A DNA stretch of 64,000 bases from Dastarcus helophoroides (Eukaryota; Arthropoda; Insecta; Coleoptera; Bothrideridae). Positions 1 through 12,339 of the stretch are shown here, piece after piece. The stretch spans positions 17,147,267 through 17,211,266 of the forward strand of contig CM053332.1 in assembly GCA_028583605.1 (NCBI GenBank). Reading direction: 5' to 3'. Position 1 is the stretch's first letter, and each line of letters starts with the position of its first letter. The position numbers and the translations under genes were made by a program. The notes beneath the pieces are model-generated. The model worked only from the letters and a program-made list of their open reading frames with translations, was not told the DNA's origin and did no database searches.

Positions 1-159
1 TCGCCAAAGTTTACGCCACCTTGGGAAGGGCCGTACAAAGTGCTGAAGAGGATCAACGACTTGGTATACAGGATCCAGCGTAGTTTCAGGAGTAAAATGA
101 AAGTGGTACATCTGAACAGACTATGCAAATTTAGTGGCGAAGTGACTGACTGGAACTGA
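1..159 (+). CDS. C-terminal end of a Ty3/Gypsy retrotransposon Pol polyprotein (integrase tail), 5' truncated by the window
   Basis: An open frame enters from the left edge in frame 1 and stops with TGA at 157-159, giving 52 residues. The stretch PPWEGPYKVLKRI followed by KMKVVHLNRL is the GPY/F module found after the integrase core in Ty3/Gypsy elements. This module helps the integrase bind DNA and form multimers. The stop is followed within 20 bases by a polypurine tract and then an LTR, the normal order at the 3' end of such an element. Protease, reverse transcriptase, RNase H and the integrase catalytic core would lie to the left, outside the window. The visible part has no frameshift or internal stop, so the copy may be fairly young. 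The clade cannot be assigned from 52 residues. Confidence 0.88.
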   Translation, partial: SPKFTPPWEGPYKVLKRINDLVYRIQRSFRSKMKVVHLNRLCKFSGEVTDWN

Positions 160-176
160 TCGGGACGATCATTCCT

Positions 177-189
177 AAGGGGGAGGCAG
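177..189 (+). other. Polypurine tract of the Ty3/Gypsy element
   Basis: The purine-rich run AAGGGGGAGGCAG ends exactly where the LTR begins with TGTAAC. This is the expected primer site for plus-strand DNA synthesis by an LTR retrotransposon. Confidence 0.75.
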
Positions 190-551
190 TGTAACGCAAT
201 GTAAATAGTTAAAATAAAATTGTAGAATTTAGTAAAAAAAAAAAAAGTTTCTAGAAGGTTCTGATAAGGAAAAAGCGGCCGCGATAAGAAAACAAACGGC
301 AGATAAGCGTTCCAGAATTTTGGCCTTCGATAAGCCTTATCTGCCGAAAATTCTGGAAGCCGGGGGCCAAAACTATAAAAGGCGGGCAGCTTTCCCTCGA
401 GTCAGTCAGTTAGAAGTCAGTGTAGTTAGTGGCTTAGTAATTAGTAAATAAGTAGTGAGTTATTGTTCAGTTGAAGTGTGCCGAGTTAATTTGGTAATAA
501 AGTGGGTATAATCCATCACGTCTAATCAATCGAACCGATAAGCCCGCAACA
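190..551 (+). repeat. 3' LTR of the Ty3/Gypsy element (362 bp)
   Basis: The repeat starts TGTAACGCAATG and ends CCCGCAACA, so it has TG...CA ends and a short imperfect terminal inverted repeat. Two other clear copies (16183-16547 and 45224-45962) and one diverged copy (22465-22789) share the same landmarks: a GCGGCCGCGATAA block, the ACGGCAGATAA block, a TATA box, and AATAAA near the 3' end (496-501 here). The sequence right after it (ATAT at 552) would be one half of a 4-bp target duplication; the other half is outside the window. Comparison with 1421 and 2770 shows that the insertion target was the AT-rich repeat. Confidence 0.88.
374..406 (+). promoter_or_regulatory. LTR core promoter: TATA box plus TCAGT initiator
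   Basis: TATAAAA at 374-380 is followed by TCAGT at 402-406, the spacing expected for TATA to an arthropod initiator. The same pair is kept in the LTR at 16183 (TATAAAA at 16378-16384). The start of the R region is inferred to lie here. Sequence-based only. Confidence 0.65.
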
Positions 552-3500
552 ATATTTATGAAAGTCGAAGTATTTATAATCAAAATTTCGAGAAAAAATC
601 GAAATCTAAAAGAAGCCTAAAAAAATTTACAAAAAATAATCAAAAAAAATTAGTAGAATTTCAAAAATTTTTTAGAATAGAAAAGTAATGTGTTATTTAA
701 AAAAGTCGAAATATATCGAAAAAAAAGGATATTAAGGAAAATACCAGAATTTTGAAAAAATGATGAATACTTATTGAGAAAAATAGTAAAGTTTTGAAAA
801 AAAAAAACGATTTTTAAGGGAACATTTCAAAACAACAATTATGAGAACAAAAGCAAAATTTCGTATTTTTGATGATAAGAAAACTTTTAAGAAAAAAACA
901 GATTTAAAGAAAAAAGGTGAAGATTTCGATAAAATTTAAATTTAAAGCAATGAATATAGGCTTTCAAAAATATTTAGTATCAAATTTTGAGATAAATGGC
1001 AAAATTTCCAAAAAAAAAACAAACTCTAAGAAACTAGTCAAAATTTTTGGAAAGTTAGGTCCTATAAAGTTGAAATTTTCAGAAAAACCCAAATGTTAAA
1101 GAAATAAAGAAATTCGGAGAAACAGGCGAAATTTTGAGAAATAGGTTTGAAATATTCAAGAGAAATTTGAAAATTGAGAAGAAGTTCGAAATTTTTCAGA
1201 GAACGAGGCAATAATTGGAAATTTCGCACATAAAATTGTTTTGATGTTAGTTAAATTTGGATAAAATGTTTTACTTATAAAAAATTTGTTTATAAAAAAG
1301 ACAAATTTTGAACAAAGAATCGAAATTTTTAGATAAAAAAAACTTGGAAGAAAATATTGACATTTTCAGGAACCGGAAGGATTGGATTTGAAATAAAATC
1401 AAGATTTCTAAAAAAACCAATATTTATGAAGGTCGAAGTATTTATAAGCAAAATTTCGAAAATAAATCAAAATCTAAAAGAAGGCTAAAATTAAAAAAAA
1501 ATTAATTTTACAAAAATTTACAAAAAATAATCAAAATTGCCCAAAAAAATTAGAATTTCAAAAATTTTTTAGAAAAAAAAATGTATAAAAGTCGAAATTT
1601 TCAAAATAGTTACATTTTAACAAAATAAAACTTTCGGGAAAAAGTCGATTTTTTAAAAAAGTGTTATTCTGAAAAATGGAAAATTTTTCGACACAAATCA
1701 TAATCTTTGAAGAAAGTAAATTTGAATCGAGATCGAAAATTTTAAATAAAATTCCAAATTTAAAAAAATATCTATATTCACAAAAATATTAATAAAAAGC
1801 TTTTGTTGATATTTTGAAACAGATTAAAATATTTAAAAGCGAAATTTTAATAAAGATTGACATTTTCAAAGAGTCGAAATTTTTACAAAAAGCTCAAATT
1901 TTAAAGTAAAAATTTTAAAAAAATCGAATGTTTCAATGTTTAGCTAACTTCAAAAAGGTCAAAGTCTTTAAAAAAAAGTCAAAATTTCAAAAATTTAATA
2001 TTTTCCAAAAAGGCCAACTTTTTGAAAAGAAGTCGAATTTTCAAGAGGGTCTAAATTGGAAAAGTGTAGAGAAATGTTCAAACATTTAAAATCTTGTAGG
2101 AAGTCGTAATTTAAAAGAAAATAAAAAAGGATAACATTTTTAAAGTAGTTGATATATACTGATGAAGTTCAACTTTGCAAGTCAAAGTTTTCAAAAAAAT
2201 ATCGAATTTTTCAAAAAAACAAAATCGAATTATCAGGAAAGCTTCGGAAGTCAAATTTTCCGAAGTCAGCTTTTCGAAAAATGTAAAAAATAGCCCCTTT
2301 ACAAAAAATTCGTAATTTTGTGACGAAATATCAAAAACACTAATTTTCAATAAAACTTGGAATTTTCAAGAAAATTCAAAATATCCCTACAATGTCCAAC
2401 AATTTTCAAAAGTCGCAATTTTGAAAACAACTTCTAATCTAAAAAAATCAAATATTTAAAAAATGCTGGAATTTACAATAAAGTCAAAAATTTTCAAAAA
2501 CATAATCGAAGTTGTTGAAAAAATCGAAAATTTTCAGAAAAAGTTAAATTCTTCAAAAATAAACCTGAGAATTTAAAAATGTAGATATTTTTAAGCCAAA
2601 ACTTGCAAGAATATTGAATTTTTTTGAAAAAAAATGCCTTTTAAAGAAAATTTTACTTCAAAAAAAAAGTCGAAATCTTTAATAACACGTTAAAATATCA
2701 AAAAAATCATTTTAAAAAAATGATCAGAAACAAGAAATTTTAGCGTATCGAAATTTACAAAAAAATTCAAAATATTTATGAAGGTCGAAGTATTTATAAT
2801 CAAAATTTCGAAAAAAAATCGAAATCTAAAAGAAGCCTGAAATTAATAAAAAATTAGAATTTTACAAAAATTTACAAAAAACAACCAATATTTTCGAAAA
2901 AAACAGTAAATTTTCAAACACAATTTCTTTTAAAAAATTTTCAAAATTGTCGAAAAAATTAAAAAATTTTTAGAAAAAAAAATATATAAAAGTCAAAATT
3001 TTTAAAATAGTTAAATTTTCACAAAATATAACTTTCGGGAAAAGGTCGATTTTTTAAAAAAGTGTTATTTTGAAAAAAGGGAAAATTTTTCGACACAAAT
3101 CATAATCGTAGAAGAAAGTAAATTTGAATTGAGATCGAAATTTCTAAATAAAATTCCAAATTTAAAAAAATATCTATATTCTCAAAAAAATTAATAAAAA
3201 GCTTTTGTTGATATTTTAAAACAGGTTAAAATATTTAAAGGCAAAATTTTAACAAAAGTTGACAATCTTCAAAAAGTCGAAATTTTCACAAAAAGTTGAA
3301 ATTTTAAAGTCAAAATTTGCAAAAAAATCGAATGTTTCAATATTCAGGTCACTCTTACTTCAAAAAGGTCAAAATCTTCAAAAAACTTTGAAATAAAATT
3401 TTCAAAAAACTGTTTTATTTTTAAAGGAGAAAAATTGTAAAAAATACTCCAAATGTTTATATAAAGGTCAAAAAATTTTAGAAAAAGGGAAAATTTGAAA

Positions 3501-3817
3501 AATGGAAAATTTGAAGAATGGCAATTTTCAAATAAGTAGAAATTTTCAACAATAAAATCTCAAAATTTTAAAAAGTAGGAATTAAAAAAAATGTATATTT
3601 TAAAAAATGTCAAAATATTTATGAAAGTTCTGAATTTTCAAAAATAGTATTATTTACGAATGGAAGTTGAAATCTTAAAAGTATCGATATTTCAAAAAAA
3701 AGTAGACATTTTTGAAAACATTTAAAGAAGTCAACATTATTTAGAAAAGTCGAAATTTCGAAAAGTGTCAAAATTTTCAACATAAGCCGATTTTTTCAAA
3801 AAAAAATGTAGAAATTA
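552..3817. repeat. Degenerate AT-rich repeat field
   Basis: No gene is seen. The sequence is a mosaic of A/T runs with recurring TCGAAATTTT and TCAAAATTTTC words. A longer block starting AATATTTATGAA(A/G)GTCGAAG recurs at about 553, 1421 and 2770, which shows old duplication. The stretch 840-1400 is a close relative of 8440-8960. Short open frames here (for example 917-1099 and the antisense 2111-2350) are low-complexity readings of the repeat and are not called. Confidence 0.75.
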
Positions 3818-3819
3818 TA

Positions 3820-4482
3820 CCGGGTATTTTTTTTTAGTTGGGATGTTACCTCTATATGGAGTACTACTTATTATTAAGGCAAACTGATTTTGTCGATAGG
3901 GCTAATCGGGGCTAAACTATCTTCTAAAAATATTTTCAACTTCCCCCCACTTCCGGTTATACCGGAAGAATCCAAAAATGATTAAAAAAGACACATAGTT
4001 CCCATTTTAAAAAACAGAGTTGTTTTAAAACAATAAAGATCATAAAATTTTAATCACCCTGTGCAATAAATGTAAAATCTGCTTACGTTATTATAGTGTC
4101 CATAATATTCCATAACTTTAACCCAAATTTCATGTTTTTACTGCAAATAATAAAAAAGATACAAAAAGTCAAAATAACCGTCTTTTCTGTCATTTTTTTT
4201 TTCGACAATTTGAAATATCTTTAAAACTATCCAAAGTAACAATAAATATGTATTAATAAACTTACCTTATTTTTTTTAGTAAATCCAAATAAAGTTTAAA
4301 ATTTGGGGGTTGCTATTTAAAATAAGAAAGTTGATGTCAACTTCTGGTATAACCGGAAGTGAAAGGAAGTTAAAAGTATTTTTAAAAGGTAGTTTAGCTC
4401 CGATTAGCCCCATCGACAAAATCAGTTTATTGTAAGTGATACGCCATATAAAGGTAACCTCCCAACTAAAAAAAACACCTGG
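3820..4482. mobile_element. Non-autonomous long-TIR element (MITE-like, 663 bp, TA target duplication)
   Basis: The ends CCGGGTATTTTTTTTTAG and, inverted, CTAAAAAAAACACCTGG are flanked by TA on both sides (3818-3819 and 4483-4484). Inverted arms of about 145-150 bp (3820-3969 and 4337-4482) match at most positions and carry the palindrome TTCCGGTTATACCGGAA near their inner ends. The middle has no coding frame. Its inner part matches the inner right arm of the longer element at 16084-18279, so this looks like an internal-deletion derivative. TA duplications suggest mobilisation by a Tc1/mariner-type transposase. This is inference. Confidence 0.8.
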
Positions 4483-4484
4483 TA

Positions 4485-6840
4485 TACTACCTTTGTTTTT
4501 GTCACAGCATTAAGGTAAAAATTACGAATTTGCATACTAATAAATTCTAATTTAATTCTGGAAAAAGAACTTCGTTACCTTAGCTGGATCCATATCAATA
4601 AAAATTTGTATTATTCGTTGTATTTTGAAATTTTTAAAACATATTTTTCAGGCAAGGTGTGGTTTAAATAGTATATTACCGAATCCTTAAGAGTTCCAAA
4701 CTTCGCTTTAAAACTGTGATTTTTGTGACAAATACAATGCACAGCACAAATTTATTGATGGATCTAGATTAAAGCTGGATTCACACCAATAAAAATTTGT
4801 ATTATGTGTTGTATTTGAAAATAAAAAAAAAACTATGTTTCAGGCAATGTGAGTTATTTTGTGACTTAAATATTTTGCGTATTGTATTGCTGAATCTGTT
4901 GGTGTGTGCCATAAACAACTCATCAAATACAATTAGTGTAAAAACCTTGACTATGAGGCAAAAACGGTGGGCATAAATTCACCATTTGTGTCAAATACAA
5001 CGCACAACACAATTTTTTTGATACAATTGATTGACGTTCGACAGAGGCCATAGAGCTCTACAAAGTATTAAGAAAATTATAGACGATAACTCAAAATAGT
5101 TTTCCTCTTAAAATAATACGCTGTTATAGGAGACCCCTAACCCTAAATGCAATTTTTCATTTTTAAATATTTCATTGTCAATGTTTTTTAAACTTGACAT
5201 ATAACGAACTTCAATTTAACAAAATTACTTTTTTTAAAATTGTCGCGATTAAATTGAAAATTTTAGTTAACAGTAAACAATAATACACTGTAGATCTTTC
5301 TGAAAACTTAGTCCTTTATGGTCAAATATCTAACTTAGGGGCGACTCACATCTACGTATGTAGGAGACCCGATCTAGAATATTTGACTTCTAGAGAGGTC
5401 TGAAACGTAGACCGTCGTATTAATTATGTAATTTAGTCGACGCGACGTGACGATCAAGCCTCCTTTAAAATACAAAACGTTCAGTAAACAAAATTACATA
5501 AGATTTAAGGGAGTCCATACAACCGATAGTTAGTAATAAGTAATTTAATATTACACACCGTGTTGCATTAGTATTTTATTAGACATTAACATACATCACT
5601 TTGTACAAGGATACATCAGTGTAATAGACCGATAACCGAGTCGTTAGAAGTTAAGCTTTCATCTTACAACTAAATTCAGTCGAATTCCATCCCTAGGTAA
5701 ACACGCTCGTTTTCGGAAATGCTTTGTGTTGTTAACCGATTAAATCTTTCAGTGGAAGATCGACTTTGATTCGCATATGTGGCCTAACCTAATCCACTTA
5801 CCAACAACTATTACCCTAATCTCATTTATACGCTCTCCGGATGATTAGGTTTTCCTCTAATGTTGCGAAATTTATATTTAAGCCCCTTCTTCACCCTCCA
5901 CTCTTTCATGTCGATTTCCTCGCGTCCTCTAACGAACTACAAAGTACTAATCTTTCTCTCGCATCTCTTGTCTTACCTAGTTCTTAATTAAGATAAAGCC
6001 AACAAATTCAAAAAGGCCTTTTATATTAGATTTGCACTGAGAGACGGTCGCTGTTCTGCAAATTTGGCTTTCAAATGACTGATTGATGGAAATAGCCTTT
6101 GACGATGTTTTATATTTAGTGCGTTCAGTGGTTTAAGTTTAAAGTCCTTTGGCACTAAGGATTTGAAAACTTTGCGTCTTGGGATATAAATTTAAATTGG
6201 TGGCGTTCTAGATCTAGTGTTTATTGGAATTTCTATTCAAAAACCAGCACAGTTCGTTCGCCAAGGAAAAGCTGTTTTCATTTTGTTTGGCTTTTATCCC
6301 TCCCAGGATTTTGTTAACACTACAGTTGGGGTTCTAGATGAAGAGGAAGATTACCAAAAATTCACTAAAGCTTCTCAAAAATAGTAAGGTATTGTTAATA
6401 ACTGGAATCTAATGCAGGAATCACACTATTTTTTTAAAATGAAAATACCATTCGTTACATTTTTTTTCTGTTATTTCAAAATTTTTCGTTAGCCCAACAT
6501 TTAAGCACCCTAACACAGTAATAATAGTAATTGTCAACGGCGTGCCCAAGCCTTTTAGAGTTTAGAGAAATCCTATTTAGGTTTAAAGAATAAAGTCATT
6601 ACAGTAGAACCCTGCTTGACTCGAATGGTTCAGCTTTCTGAGTAATGCGACCTTCATCTTGGTACCACATAAAATTTTTTTTATTTACAACCATAGATAT
6701 AATATTGACATTTATGGACGGGATTTCATTCAGGGGGGAGGCAACAATTATTTTTGAAATTGATGGGCAAAAACATAAAAAAAATAAAAAATATAATGTT
6801 TAGCTGAGCATATTTTTACTGAACTGCGCTAGCTTTGGTA
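4485..6840. other. Low-copy AT-rich sequence with one local duplication; no gene seen
   Basis: A roughly 190-bp spaced direct repeat is visible: GCTGGAT(C/T) followed by CAATAAAAATTTGTATTAT occurs at about 4583 and 4773, each followed by a CAGGCAA(G/T)GTG word. Otherwise the region looks like ordinary non-coding DNA, with mixed composition and more CpG than the AT-rich repeats. I see no open frame, RNA gene or transposon end that I can support. Confidence 0.5.
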
Positions 6841-6844
6841 ATCG

Positions 6845-7260
6845 AAGTTCCAAATTAGAGTCTAAATTTTGAGAAAGGAGGAATTTTCAAAAAAGTTAGA
6901 AAATTGAATTTTTAATATAACTTAAACGGTTCAAAATATTTTGAAAAATGCTGAAATATTTTAAAAAAGTCGAGATTTCTAAAAGATAACTTTTGTAAAA
7001 AAAAGTAACAATTTTTGGAATAAATCGAATTTGTAGAAATAAACTGAAATAACCTCGGAAATTCCTCGGAATTTTACTTTCTTTAAATATTATTCTCGAA
7101 ATTATGACATTTTATTAATATTTTGTTCCGATTTTGAAAAAATTAAACGAATTTTAAGAAAAAGTCGAACTTTAGAGGGCGTAAAAATTTGCAGAAACAT
7201 TGGGGTATATCGTGTTTCGAGAATAAAACAAATTTGGAAAAACAAGTGGAAATCTTTTCT
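6845..7260. repeat. AT-rich degenerate repeat, same style as 552-3817
   Basis: A/T runs with repeated GTCGA(A/G)(A/T)TTT words. No coding sequence is seen. Confidence 0.5.
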
Positions 7261-7261
7261 T

Positions 7262-7532
7262 TTTTTTTGGTGTAACGGATTTGTCCTTGGTTATCTTCCC
7301 AAATTGATATACAAATCTTGTCCCCTGAAACCAAGAAATATTAACAAAATACAACAAAAATTGCTTTAACGCGTTTCGATACCCACGCAATCATCTTTAG
7401 AAAGATGCTGATATGAGATACTGTATCTCTCTGAAGATGATAGCCTGGCTATCGAAACGTGCTACAGCAACTTTTTTTTCAGTACTTTTTATCTCTCTTG
7501 CTTTCAGAAGACAAGATTTGTAGATCAAATGG
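7262..7532. mobile_element. Foldback element, hammerhead family C, decayed
   Basis: The left arm (about 7262-7400) reads GGATTTGTCCTTGG, then ACAAATCTTGTCCCCTGAAA, then GCGTTTCGAT. The right arm (about 7425-7532) holds the same landmarks inverted: CTGAAGATGATAGCC, then ATCGAAACG, then GACAAGATTTGTAG. Each arm therefore has one family-C hammerhead-like motif, left on the minus strand and right on the plus strand. The left motif has lost its core (TCTTTAG instead of TCTTCAG). Relatives lie at 21660-22240, 51-56 kb and 62818-63050. Confidence 0.7.
7427..7468 (+). ncRNA. Hammerhead-like ribozyme motif, family C, probably inactive
   Basis: CUGAAGA at 7431-7437, one extra U, a perfect 6-bp stem II (GAUAGC, loop CUG, GCUAUC) and GAAA at 7454-7457. 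The stem III/cleavage segment reads CGUGCU instead of the family's CGCGUU, and the closing stem I (CUCU against ACAG) is broken. The fold is recognisable, but the copy looks decayed. Confidence 0.5.
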
Positions 7533-7640
7533 AAATCCCCAGTCAAATTTAAAAAAAAAAACAAGAAAAAATTGAATACTAAACGAATTTTGAAAAATAC
7601 TGTCAAAATCTCGAGAAAATGATCAAGATTTCCAGAAAAT

Positions 7641-7779
7641 GATAACGCAGGCTTCCACGGTTAGAGTCAGTACAGGATATACTTCTTCAGGGTTGGACCT
7701 TGTCAAAGAACTACTAAAGGTGTTCAACATTTTAGTAGTTCTTTGACAGGGTCCAATCCCGGAAGAAGTATATCCTGTA
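7641..7779. mobile_element. Short foldback element (139 bp), family B end sequences, 12-bp target duplication
   Basis: Starts GATAACGCAGGCTTCC and ends GAAGTATATCCTGTA. It is flanked by perfect 12-bp duplications TTTCCAGAAAAT at 7629-7640 and 7780-7791. Inside, arms beginning ACAGGATATACTTCTTC and ending in its inverted form are separated by a short loop, so the RNA or DNA would form one long hairpin. It shares both ends with the 354-bp element at 45509-45862 but lacks that element's hammerhead part. A 12-bp duplication fits target-primed reverse transcription better than cut-and-paste. Confidence 0.8.
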
Positions 7780-7799
7780 TTTCCAGAAAATATTTAAAT

Positions 7800-9129
7800 T
7801 TACAAGAAAAGTAAAGAAAGAGCGGAAAAAGTGGAATTGAGAAAAAATTGTAATTTCAAAATAGGCGAATTTCGAGAAAACGTCAAAATTTTCAGTAAAT
7901 CAAATTTCCTTCTGGCCAAATTTAAAAACTGTCGAAAAGTCGAAAAAAGACAAAATGTGCGAGGGTCGAATTTTGTGAAAAAAAAAAGCTGAATTAAAAA
8001 ATATCGCAATTTGCCATTTCGAAATATTTACTGTTTTATTTAAATGTTAATATAATATTTAAGTTTCGGTAAAGAAATTTAATTTTTTTCTCTAAATTTA
8101 AAAATAATTTCCCAAAATGGTTGCCTCTTCATTAACATTCCGATCGAATTTAGAGAACCTAAATGAATTTTGAGAAAGTATAAATTTCAAAGAGAGTTAA
8201 TTTCGAGAAAAAAGTCTGCAATTCTAGAAACATAAAAGATTTCAAGATAAAAGTCGAAATGTCGAAAATAAGGCAAATTTTGAGATTCAATTTGAAATTT
8301 TCGTAGAGTGTAATTTGAAAAAGTCGAAATATATCGAAAAAAAAGGAATAATAAGAAAAATAGCAGAATTTCGAAAAAAGATGAATACGTATTGAGAAAA
8401 ATAGCAAAATTTCGAAAAAAATAAATGATTTTTGAAGGAAGATTCCAAAAGAAGGATTTTGAGAATAAAGGCGAAATTTCGAATTCTTGATGATAAGGAA
8501 ACTTTTAACGAGAAGCAAATTTAAAGAAAAAAAGTCAAGATTTCGATAAAAATACAAATTTAAAGCAAAGAATATAAGCTTTCAGAAATATTTGGTATTA
8601 AATTTTGAAATAAATGTCAAAATTTTCAAATAAAAACAAACTCTAAGAAATTAGTCCAAATTTTTGGGAAATTAGGTCCTTTAAAGTTGAAATTTTCAGA
8701 AAAATCCAAATGTTAAAAAAAATAAAGAAATTCGGAGAAAAAGGCGAAATTTTGAGAAATCAGTTTGAAATATTCAAGTGAAATTTAAAAATTGAAAAGA
8801 AAATCGAAATTTTTTAGAGAACGTCGAAAAAATTGGAAATTTAATTTTTTTTATAAAAAAGACAGATTTTGAACAAAGCATCGAAATTTTCAGATAAAAA
8901 AAAACTTGGACGAAAATATTAACATTTTCAGGAACAGGAAGGATTGGATTTGAAATAAAATCAAGATTCTAAAAAGCCTAGTTTTGAGAAAAAGATGAAA
9001 ATTTCTAAAACAATCAAAATTTCTAAAAATTCGAAATTTTATAAAAATTCGAAATTTTATAAAAATCCGAAATCGGATTTAAAAAAGCAGACATTTTGGA
9101 AATAGCTGAATTTTGGAAAAATTTGGGAA
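7800..9129. repeat. AT-rich degenerate repeat; 8440-8960 duplicates 840-1400
   Basis: The block containing AAATTAGTCCAAATTTTTGG and GAAATTCGGAGAAAAAGGCG near 8650-8760 matches the block at about 1030-1130 almost word for word. No gene is seen. The antisense 132-codon frame at 8159-8557 is phenylalanine/leucine/isoleucine-rich low complexity and is not called. Confidence 0.65.
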
Positions 9130-12100
9130 ATATTGACAAAAAAAAGGTAAATTAAAAAAAAAGTCAGCATTTGGGAGAAAGATTATAATTTCTAAGAAAA
9201 AAAGCTTAAATTTCTCAAAGAAAGTCGTAAAAAAACACAATTTTTGAAAAAAGTAAAATTTTGGAAAAATTGATATCTGGAAAGGTAAAAATATTTCGTC
9301 GAAATTTTCTAAAGATGCTCGAAAATTTCCAGCAAAAAATTGAAGTTTGGATAAAGTTCTAGATTCTTCAAACGTTCAGGAAAGAAATCTAATTTTCGAA
9401 GCCGAAATTTTGAAAAAAGCAGAAATTTTGTAAAAGCGGAATTTTAGAAAAAATTAAGAAACATTGACAAAAAAAGGTAAATTAGAAAAAAAAAGTCAGC
9501 ATTTGGGAAAGGAGAAAGATTATAATTTCTAAGAAAAAGTATAAATTTCTTAAAGGAAGTCATAAAAAAAATCAAAATTTTCGAAAAAAGATGAATTTTG
9601 GAAAAATTGGTTTTTGGAAAGATAAAAATATTTTGATGAAAGCAGTTCAAATTTTCAAAAAATTTTCGAAGATTTGAACAAAAAATTGAAGTTTGAAAAA
9701 AGTCATAGATTCCCCAAACGTTTAAACAAAAAATCTAATTTTCGAAATATCGATAAAAGTCGAATTTTAAAAATGAAATTTTCATAAAGTCGGTTTTTAG
9801 AAATGTCGCAATTTTGAAGAAAGCAAATAATTTTAAAAAAAGAGGATTTTAGAAAAAATTAAGAAACATTGACAAAAAAAAGGTAAATTAGGAAAAAAAG
9901 TCAGTATTTGGGATGGGAGAAAGATTATAATTTCTAAGAAAAAGTATAAATTTCCTAAAGGAATCATAAAAAAAATCAAAATTTTCGAAAAAAGTAGAAT
10001 TTTGGAAAAATTGGTTTTTGGAAAGATAAAAATATTTTGATGAGAGCAGTCCGAATTTCCAAAAAATGTTCGAAAATTCGAACAAAAAATTGACATTTGG
10101 AAAAGTCTTAAATTCCCCAAACGTTCAGGAAAAAAATTCAATTTTCGAAATATCAGATAAAAGTATGAAGTCTTCGGATTTAAAAAAAGTCGAAATTTTG
10201 AAAAAAGTAGACATTATGAAAAAAATAGAATTTTAGAAAAAACTAAGAAATATTGACAAAAAAAAGTAAATTAGAAAAAAGTCAGCATTTGGGATGGGAG
10301 AAGGATAATTTTTTAAAAAAATATAAATTTCTCAAAGAAAATCATAAAAAAATAAAATTTTCGAAAAAAGTTGAATATTGGAAAAATTGGTTTTTGGAAA
10401 GATAAAAATATTTTGATGAAAGCAGTCCAAATTTCCAAAAAATTTTCGCAAATTCGAACGAAAAATTAAAGTTTGGAAAATGTCTTAGATTCCCCCAAAC
10501 GTTCAGGAAAGAAATCTAATTTTCGAAATATCGACAAAAGTCGAATTTTAAAAATGAAATTTTCATAAAGTCGGATTGAAAAAGTCGAAATTTTGAAAAA
10601 AGCAGACATTTTCAAACAAGCAGAAGTTTAGAAATAGTTAAGAAATATTGCCAAAAAAAGGTAAATTAAAAAAAAAGTCAGCATTTGCGATGCAAGAAAG
10701 ATAATAATTTCTAAGAAAAAGTATAAATTTCTCAAAGAATGTCATGAAAAAATCAAAGTTTTCGAAAAAAGTTGAATTTTGAAAAAATTGGTTTTTGGAA
10801 AGATAAAAATATTTTGATGAAAGGAGTCCAAATTTCCAAAAAATTTTCGAAATTCCGAGCAAAAAACTGAAGTTTGAAAAAACGTCTTAGATTCCCCAAA
10901 CGTTCAGGAAAAAAATTAATTTTCGAAATATCGATAAAAGTCGAATTTTAAAAATGAAAGTTTTCATAAAGTCGGATTTAAAAAAAGTCGAAATTTTAAA
11001 AAAAGCAGACATTTTCAAACAAGCAGAAGTTTAGAAAAAATTAAGAAATATTGACAAAAAAAGGTAAATTAAAAAAAAATCAGTATTTGGGAGAAAGATT
11101 ATAATTTCAAAAAAAAAGTAGAAATTTCTCAAAGTAACAAAAAAAAACAAAATTTTCGAAAATAATTGAATTTTGGAAAAATTGGTTTTTAGAAAGATTA
11201 AAATATTTTTATGAAAACAGTTCAAATTTCCAAAAAATGTTCGAAGTTTCAAGCAAAAAATTGAAGTTTGGAAAAAAGTCTTAGATTCCCCAAACGTTCA
11301 GGAAAAAAATCTAATTTTCGAAATACCGATAAAAGTCGAATTTTAAAAATGAAATTTTCATAAAGGTCGGATTTACAAAAAGTCGAAATTTTGAAAATAG
11401 CAGACATTTTCAAACAAGCAGAAGTTTAGATAAAATTAAGAAATATTGACAAAAAAAGGTAAATTAAAAAAATGTCAGCATTAGGGATGGAAGAAAGATT
11501 ATAATTTCTAAGAAAAAGTATAAATTTCTCAAAGAAAGTGATAAAAAAATCAAAATTTTCTAAAAAAGTTGAATTTTGGAAAAATTGGTTTCTGAAAAGA
11601 TAAAAATATTTTGACGAAAGCAGTCCAAATTTCCAAAAACTGTTCGAAAATTCGAACAAAAAATTGAAGTTTGAAAAAAGTCTTTGATTCCCCAAACCTT
11701 CAAAGAAAAAATCTAACTTTCGATATATCGATAAAAGTCGAATTTTAAAAATAAAATTTTCATAATAAAGTCGGATTTAAAAAAAGTCGAAATTTTCAAT
11801 AAAAGGCAGAAATTTCGAAACAAGCAGAAGTTTAGAAAAAATTAAGAAATATTGACAACAAAATGTTAAATTAGAAAAGAAAAATCAGCATTTGGGATAG
11901 GAGAAGGATAATTTCTAAGAAAAAGTATATATTTCTTAAAGAAAGTCATAAAAAAATCAAAATTTGCGAAAAAAGTAGAATTTAGGAAAAATTGGTTTTT
12001 GGAAAGATAAACATATTTCGATAAAAACAGTCCAAATTTCCAAAAAATGTTCGAAATTTCGAGCAAAAAATTGAAGTTTGAAAAAAAGTCTCAGATTCCC

Positions 12101-12330
12101 TAAACGTTCAGAAAAAAAATCTAATTTTCGAAATATCGATAAAAGTCGAATTTTAAAAATGCAATCTTCATGAAGTCGAGTTTAAAAAAAGTCGAAATTT
12201 TAAAACAAACAGAATTTTAGAAGAAATATTAAGAAATATTGACACAAAAAAGGTAAACTAAAAAAAAGTCAACATTTGGGAAAAAGATTATAATTTCTAA
12301 GAAAAAATATTAATTTCTCAAAGGAAGTCA
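9130..12330. repeat. Tandem array, monomer about 400 bp, about eight copies
   Basis: The landmark ATATTGACAAAAAAAGGTAA (with small changes) recurs at 9130, 9461, 9866, 10250, 10645, 11048, 11443, 11849 and 12236, so most spacings are 384-406 bp. A second landmark, ATTCCCCAAACGTTCAGGAAA, marks the middle of each monomer. Copies are diverged by point changes and small indels and show no obvious homogenisation. The antisense open frames that appear once per monomer are repeat shadows. Confidence 0.85.
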
Positions 12331-12339
12331 TAAAAGACT

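Noticed and set aside
8159..8557. 132-codon antisense open frame
   Set aside because: Phenylalanine/leucine/serine-rich low complexity read from an AT-rich repeat. Similar frames appear in every monomer of nearby arrays.
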